Shown in pieces: positions 48,868-49,027 of a stretch of DNA of 49,027 nucleotides. The notes beneath the pieces are model-generated. The model made no database searches, was not told the DNA's origin, and saw only the letters and a program-made list of their open reading frames with translations. The stretch comes from Chromobacterium haemolyticum. GTDB lineage: Bacteria; Pseudomonadota; Gammaproteobacteria; Burkholderiales; Chromobacteriaceae. Position numbers and translations under genes: made by a program. The number at the start of each line of letters is the position of its first letter. The first letter of the stretch is position 1. The stretch covers positions 1-49,027 of the forward strand of contig NZ_MUKU01000039.1 of the NCBI RefSeq assembly GCF_002081825.1, read 5' to 3'.

Positions 48868-48893
48868 AAGCCCAGCTCGTGTGAGCTGGGCTT
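48868..48893 (-). terminator. rRNA operon terminator
   Basis: AAGCCCAGCTC (48868-48878), loop GTGT, GAGCTGGGCTT (48883-48893), directly after the 5S gene on the minus strand. The T run is short (TTTATG), as is common for rrn terminators. Confidence 0.75.
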
Positions 48894-48904
48894 CGCAATG
48901 GGGC

Positions 48905-49020
48905 GTCTGGCGGTGTCCTACTTTCACATGGCGAATGCCACACTATCATCGGCGCTAAGGCGTTTCACGGTCCTGTTCGGGATGGGAAGGCGTGGGACCA
49001 CCTCGCTATGGCCACCAGAC
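48905..49020 (-). rRNA. rrf: 5S ribosomal RNA
   Basis: 116 nt on the minus strand. The 5' end GTCTGGTGGCC and 3' end CACCGCCAGAC form helix I; the interior reads CCCATCCCGAACAGG (loop B/C region) and GTGAAACGCC...AGCGCCGATG, the canonical bacterial 5S core. It marks the 3' end of an rRNA operon whose 23S gene lies beyond the right edge of the window. Confidence 0.95.
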
Positions 49021-49027
49021 ATAAACT

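Noticed and set aside
48716-48949. Upstream extension of the CHASE kinase
   Set aside because: It runs through the rRNA terminator and into the 5S gene.
1-49027. CRISPR arrays, tRNA genes, prophage or defence genes
   Set aside because: No regularly spaced repeats, no cloverleaf I could recognise, and no phage or restriction proteins among the translated genes.

Overview
The window looks like chromosomal DNA of a betaproteobacterium of the order Neisseriales, most likely Chromobacterium or a close relative. Reasons: high GC with mostly NNC/NNG codons; a porin that begins with a Lys-rich signal peptide and ends in Phe; nhaR, liv, znu, coaBC-dut and a 1603-residue NAD-glutamate dehydrogenase in a free-living gene mix; and short IS-derived repeats. 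The genus is an inference from gene style, not from a search. No phage, CRISPR array or defence island is visible.

Layout. 1-300: end of an IS5-family insertion sequence (first 28 codons of its transposase) next to a 140-bp MITE-like repeat. 296-2524: dicarboxylate transporter dctA, a FadR-type GntR regulator and its palindromic operator. 2985-4166: unrecognised lipoprotein plus a 101-residue partner. 4422-8165: general porin, then an EnvZ/OmpR-type kinase and regulator; both upstream regions carry GTAAA-type elements. 8352-11339: TerC-family membrane protein, htpX, divergent nhaR. 11388-14910: livHMGF branched-chain amino-acid ABC transporter without a binding-protein gene, followed by a low-GC control region. 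15766-20975: degenerate metallo-beta-lactamase-fold protein overlapping a DsbA-family gene, a periplasmic prolyl oligopeptidase, a frameshifted SnoaL-like gene and an enoyl-CoA hydratase.

21284-26071: TauE/SafE-like membrane protein converging on a zinc operon read on the minus strand: zur, COG0523 GTPase, a 56-residue His-rich membrane ORF, znuC, znuB, znuA, with a clear Zur box in front of zur. 26197-27894: two tandem cytochromes c' facing a cytochrome b561. 28181-36769: tyrS, flavin reductase-like protein, a DUF2844/DUF3443 pair, two small genes, radC, coaBC, dut and a GGDEF diguanylate cyclase. 36862-46445: the large NAD-glutamate dehydrogenase, divergent from an arginine/ornithine-type ABC transporter operon (aotJQMP) followed by an AraC-type regulator. 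This matches the logic known in Pseudomonas aeruginosa, where ArgR controls both arginine uptake and catabolic gdhB. 46451-49020: an orphan CHASE-PAS histidine kinase and the 5S rRNA at the end of a ribosomal RNA operon that enters from the right edge.

Most interesting items: the uncounted 56-residue ORF translationally coupled inside the zinc operon; the DUF3443 lipoprotein, whose motif order resembles a bilobal pepsin-like aspartic protease; the IS/MITE junction sharing one TAA target; and a possible small RNA beside the porin.
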